Below, piece after piece: positions 8,275-10,611 of a stretch of 10,611 nucleotides of DNA. The notes under the pieces were generated by a model. That model was not told the DNA's origin. It did no database searches and worked only from the letters and a program-made list of their open reading frames with translations. The DNA comes from Lunasporangiospora selenospora (lineage: Eukaryota > Mortierellomycota > Mortierellomycetes > Mortierellales > Mortierellaceae), in assembly GCA_015680635.1 (NCBI GenBank), contig JAABOA010000928.1, positions 1 through 10,611 of the forward strand, read 5' to 3'. The position numbers and the translations under genes were made by a program. Each line of letters starts with the position of its first letter. Position 1 is the first letter of the stretch.

Positions 8275-9251
8275 TTATGCTTCCATCTCCACGTCCTCGT
8301 CTTCGGGTGTAGAAACCGAGGTCACAGTCGTCTTTCCTGCATTCGGCCATTGCTCCTCAATAGCCTTGGCGACCAATCCTTCGTCATCTGCAACAAGGCA
8401 ACCGCCCTTCCAGGCTCCATATTTCAGTCCGATGGCTTTGTTGAGTTCAAACTCTCGAGCAATATCCTGTTCATTGCCCTTCCAGTCCTTGTACAGTTGC
8501 AAGTTTTGACGTCCCATTAAGCGAATCGATTTGACTCTTAGGTCATTACCGCTCTAATTTACCGCCAGAAAAAGTAAGGAGGATCGCTGTCAATACTCTT
8601 GTTCATAGGAGATGACCCAGAGTGGAAAAATAGATAAATAAACAAACAAAAGGGACAGGATCTGCTTACCCATTGTGACAAAAACTCTTCCGAGATCTCT
8701 CTGAAATGGCCAATACCATACTTCTCGATTCCCTTGATGAGAAGATCACGTTCCTTTTCCGTCCACTTTCGTGCCTCGACCTTGGGTCCTCGAGGTGGTC
8801 TAAAATAACTATTGAGGCGAGATTGAGATTCAATATAAACATGGGAATGGCATTGTCAATAAATATTTCTCTATATCTCATTCTTCTTGGAAAGGCGAAT
8901 CTGGGTGAGAGCTGTATGTCCTTGGGGAGTAGTAGAGAATACAAAAAAAAAACAAAACAAAAAGAAAAAAAAAACATACTCTTGGTTCAAAGTCCCGTCC
9001 GAGTGAATCATGTTCTTGGTAATGGGGAATTCCTCCCGAGCACAAAATTTGAGTCGAAGCTCATTGATTCTCTGCTGCCGAGCATTGAACACACGTGGTG
9101 GTTTGGTCGATGTCTCTGCACCGGATGCGCCTTCTTGCTCTGTTTTTACTTCAGCAATGGTTGGTGTACCAGGCGTAGAGACCTCAGGGGTATTGGTGGC
9201 GTCGAACGTGACGGGAGAGGGAGCAGCCTCTGGAGTCATGGGAGAGTCCAT
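8275..9251 (-). CDS. SANT/Myb-like domain protein, three exons
   Basis: Exons are 9251-8980, 8808-8670 and 8553-8275, with GT-AG introns of 171 nt (GTATGT...AATAG) and 116 nt (GTAAGC...TTAG). The phases agree and the product is 229 residues. Residues 1-50 are Ser/Thr/Pro/Glu-rich and probably disordered. Residues 53-92 (RVFNARQQRINELRLKFCAR onward) are conserved-looking. A single SANT/Myb-like helix bundle spans about 103-153, with W106, F126 and W137 at the usual aromatic positions. A well-ordered tail follows, with YKDWKGNE and AIGLKYGAWKGGCLVADD, and the protein ends in an acidic EDEDVEME stretch. A stand-alone SANT/Myb domain points to a nuclear DNA- or histone-binding role, but I cannot name the orthologue. 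The start is the first ATG; a second in-frame Met is at residue 5. The gene is divergent from uS17. Confidence 0.85.
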
Positions 9252-9541
9252 TGCGTCTTTCTTTTTTTCTTTTTGTTCTAAAGTTGGGGATGGTCGTCCA
9301 GCGTCTGGTCCCCGACAGGAGAGAGGAAAAAAAGAAAAAAAAAAAGAAAGGAAAGAGGTGATGCTGGAAGAGTCAAAGATGAGAGCCAGTCGCTACCATC
9401 TGATCCAACGATACTTCAACGTATCAGTCACGTGTGGCTTGAGAGAGGGGACCCGACCGATTTTTTTTGTGACGGATGGATTGGGACATAAAAATTTTTC
9501 GTCCACGGGAAACCAAGAAACCTCCTTTTACTCTATACATC
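9252..9541. promoter_or_regulatory. Divergent promoter between SANT gene and uS17
   Basis: Only 290 bp separate the two start codons, so both promoters must lie here. It contains an A/G-only stretch (about 9321-9360), a CACGTG E-box-like palindrome (9429-9434), a T8 run near 9462-9469 and an ATAAAAA TATA-like element (9488-9494) about 50 nt before the uS17 ATG. A pyrimidine-rich CCTCCTTTTACTC follows, of the sort often seen at ribosomal-protein start sites. Only the sequences are seen; their roles are inferred. Confidence 0.5.
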
Positions 9542-10611
9542 ATGTCTGAGCAGGTGCGTCAGGAGCCAAGTCCATGAGACCCAATTCAAGCACTGGGAGC
9601 CAGGATCAATCTCGACACAACTCGCCACATCACATACCAGGATCGACCACCATGATCCATGTCGTTGGATGAATCTCTTTTCGTAATCATCATCATCGAC
9701 ATGGCCATCATCATCTACCCAATTTGTAGACATGGCTCTGAATTGAACTCAACACGGCACCATCGGAAAAAAAAAGAGGGAGGAATTCCCTAGTCGATCC
9801 TAGTTCAGTGTCTAGATGGTCATCACCAGTATTCATCATGCAATCTATATATCGCCACAGAGACATCTACATTAATGGATTCATCCTTGCATCAGATCGA
9901 CATCCATGCAGATCCGAGTCCATTTGAGGCGTTCTTCTGTCGGAATGATTTCATTATCCAACAAGGAAAAAACAACATTCAAATCCACATCTACAGGATC
10001 AACCAATCCTATACACAGTCTTGACCCTGATGCCAACCTTTTGGAGTCAATCCCGAGATTTGTCCAAAAAAACCCCCCCTCCAGACATCTTGAACTCTGC
10101 TTCACCCTTCTTTGCCTTTCCCCTTCCCGACGGCGGCAGTAGGCGTTTTTGCAGACAGGTTGATAGTGATCACTTCATTCTTTCAGACGGTGTCTACACG
10201 GTTGTTTCTACAACCCTTCACCAAAATGAGAGTCTTGGTGAGATACTTGATCCCTGCAAGAGATATGTGGGGGTATAAAGAGATTTTCTCTCTTTTGTTT
10301 AATTGCACATATCCAGGACAGACCCAAAGAATGGCTGTACCATCATGGCGCACTGAGCATAGAAGCAGGATTCTACTCGGCAATCAATCAAAGAAAATCG
10401 ACTCTTTTCCACATTCAGGACTACCTCTTGAGGCGTAACTCTGCTTCTAACCTGGAGGCTTTTATTGAAAATCTCATCATGTCTCTCTAGATCGAGAAAG
10501 CCTTCCAGAAGCAGCAGGGTATCTTCCAGAACGCCAAGGTTACTGGCAAGAAGACCGCCAAGAACAACCGTTGGTACAAGGATGTTGGTCTCGGCTTCAA
10601 GACCCCCAAGG
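9542..10611 (+). CDS. RPS11: 40S ribosomal protein uS17 (RPS11), 5' part, truncated by window end
   Basis: Exon 1 is 9542-9553 (ATG TCT GAG CAG, MSEQ) with a GTGCGT donor. Exon 2 starts at 10491 after TCTCTAG and runs to the window end. Together they read MSEQ|IEKAFQKQQGIFQNAKV, then RWYKDVGLGFKTPK, the hallmark N-terminal region of eukaryotic uS17, a small-subunit rRNA-binding protein. The conserved OB-fold core (after KTPKEAI in most species) lies outside the window. The intron is phase 0, and a CTAAC branch-site-like sequence (about 10447-10451) lies roughly 40 nt before the acceptor. Exon 2 uses G/C-ending codons (AAG, GCC, ACC, GGT, CTC), as expected of a highly expressed gene. The four-residue first exon rests on matching phase and the usual length of this N-terminus. 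Confidence 0.9.
9554..10490 (+). other. Long first intron of uS17/RPS11 (937 nt)
   Basis: The intron starts GTGCGT and ends CTCTAG, and is several times longer than the 58-171 nt introns of the neighbouring genes. It contains CATCAT-rich stretches (about 9688-9715), CA/AT-rich unique sequence and no convincing open frame. Ribosomal-protein introns often carry snoRNAs. The nearest box C/D look-alike (GGATGAA near 9667 with CTGA near 9738) is too weak to call. Confidence 0.75.

Noticed and set aside
9667-9741. Box C/D snoRNA in the uS17 intron
   Set aside because: The C-box candidate GGATGAA departs from RTGATGA, and I see no convincing closing stem or guide region.
9881-10438. Short open frames on both strands inside the uS17 intron
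   Set aside because: They have no recognisable domains, overlap each other, and are of the length expected by chance in unique intron sequence.
1-10611. tRNA or 5S rRNA genes, CRISPR arrays, transposons
   Set aside because: I saw no tRNA B-box with a matching cloverleaf, no spaced direct repeats, and no transposase or long terminal repeats. The repeats present are simple microsatellites.

Overview
The window looks like chromosomal DNA of an early-diverging fungus. Mortierellomycotina or Mucoromycotina seems the best guess, but this is inferred. The pointers are protein genes cut by short GT-AG introns, an Opi1-type fungal lipid regulator, an Integrator subunit that I recall as absent from the common ascomycete models, and gene-poor DNA full of purine/pyrimidine microsatellites. 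Nothing suggests bacteria, phage, a CRISPR array or a transposase.

Layout: 1-1210 (minus strand) holds the first coding exon (776-1210) of an Opi1-family regulator. Its first intron runs off the left edge. 1211-3945 is 2.7 kb without a recognisable gene, made of (ATGG)n, (GA)n, (TC)n and homopolymer tracts, presumably the Opi1 leader and promoter plus the INTS13 3' flank. 3946-7811 (minus) is an 11-exon gene reconstructed by splicing, about 957 residues, similar along its length to Asunder/INTS13, with an added RGG-rich segment. 7812-8274 is its leader and the 3' flank of the next gene, with an upstream ORF overlapping the INTS13 start as ATGA. 8275-9251 (minus) is a three-exon, 229-residue SANT/Myb-like protein. 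9252-9541 is a divergent promoter. 9542-10611 (plus) is the 5' part of the ribosomal protein uS17 (RPS11) gene: a four-codon first exon, a 937-nt intron and a second exon cut by the window end.

The genes do not form a pathway. One is a ribosomal housekeeping gene, one an RNA-processing cofactor, one a putative chromatin or DNA-binding protein, and one a likely phospholipid-gene repressor. The SANT gene and uS17 share a 290-bp divergent intergenic region, and the SANT, INTS13 and Opi1 genes are in tandem on the minus strand. I see no new biological system. The most notable item is the fungal INTS13 homologue with its RGG segment. All exon models were made by eye from reading frame, splice-site phase and remembered homologues.
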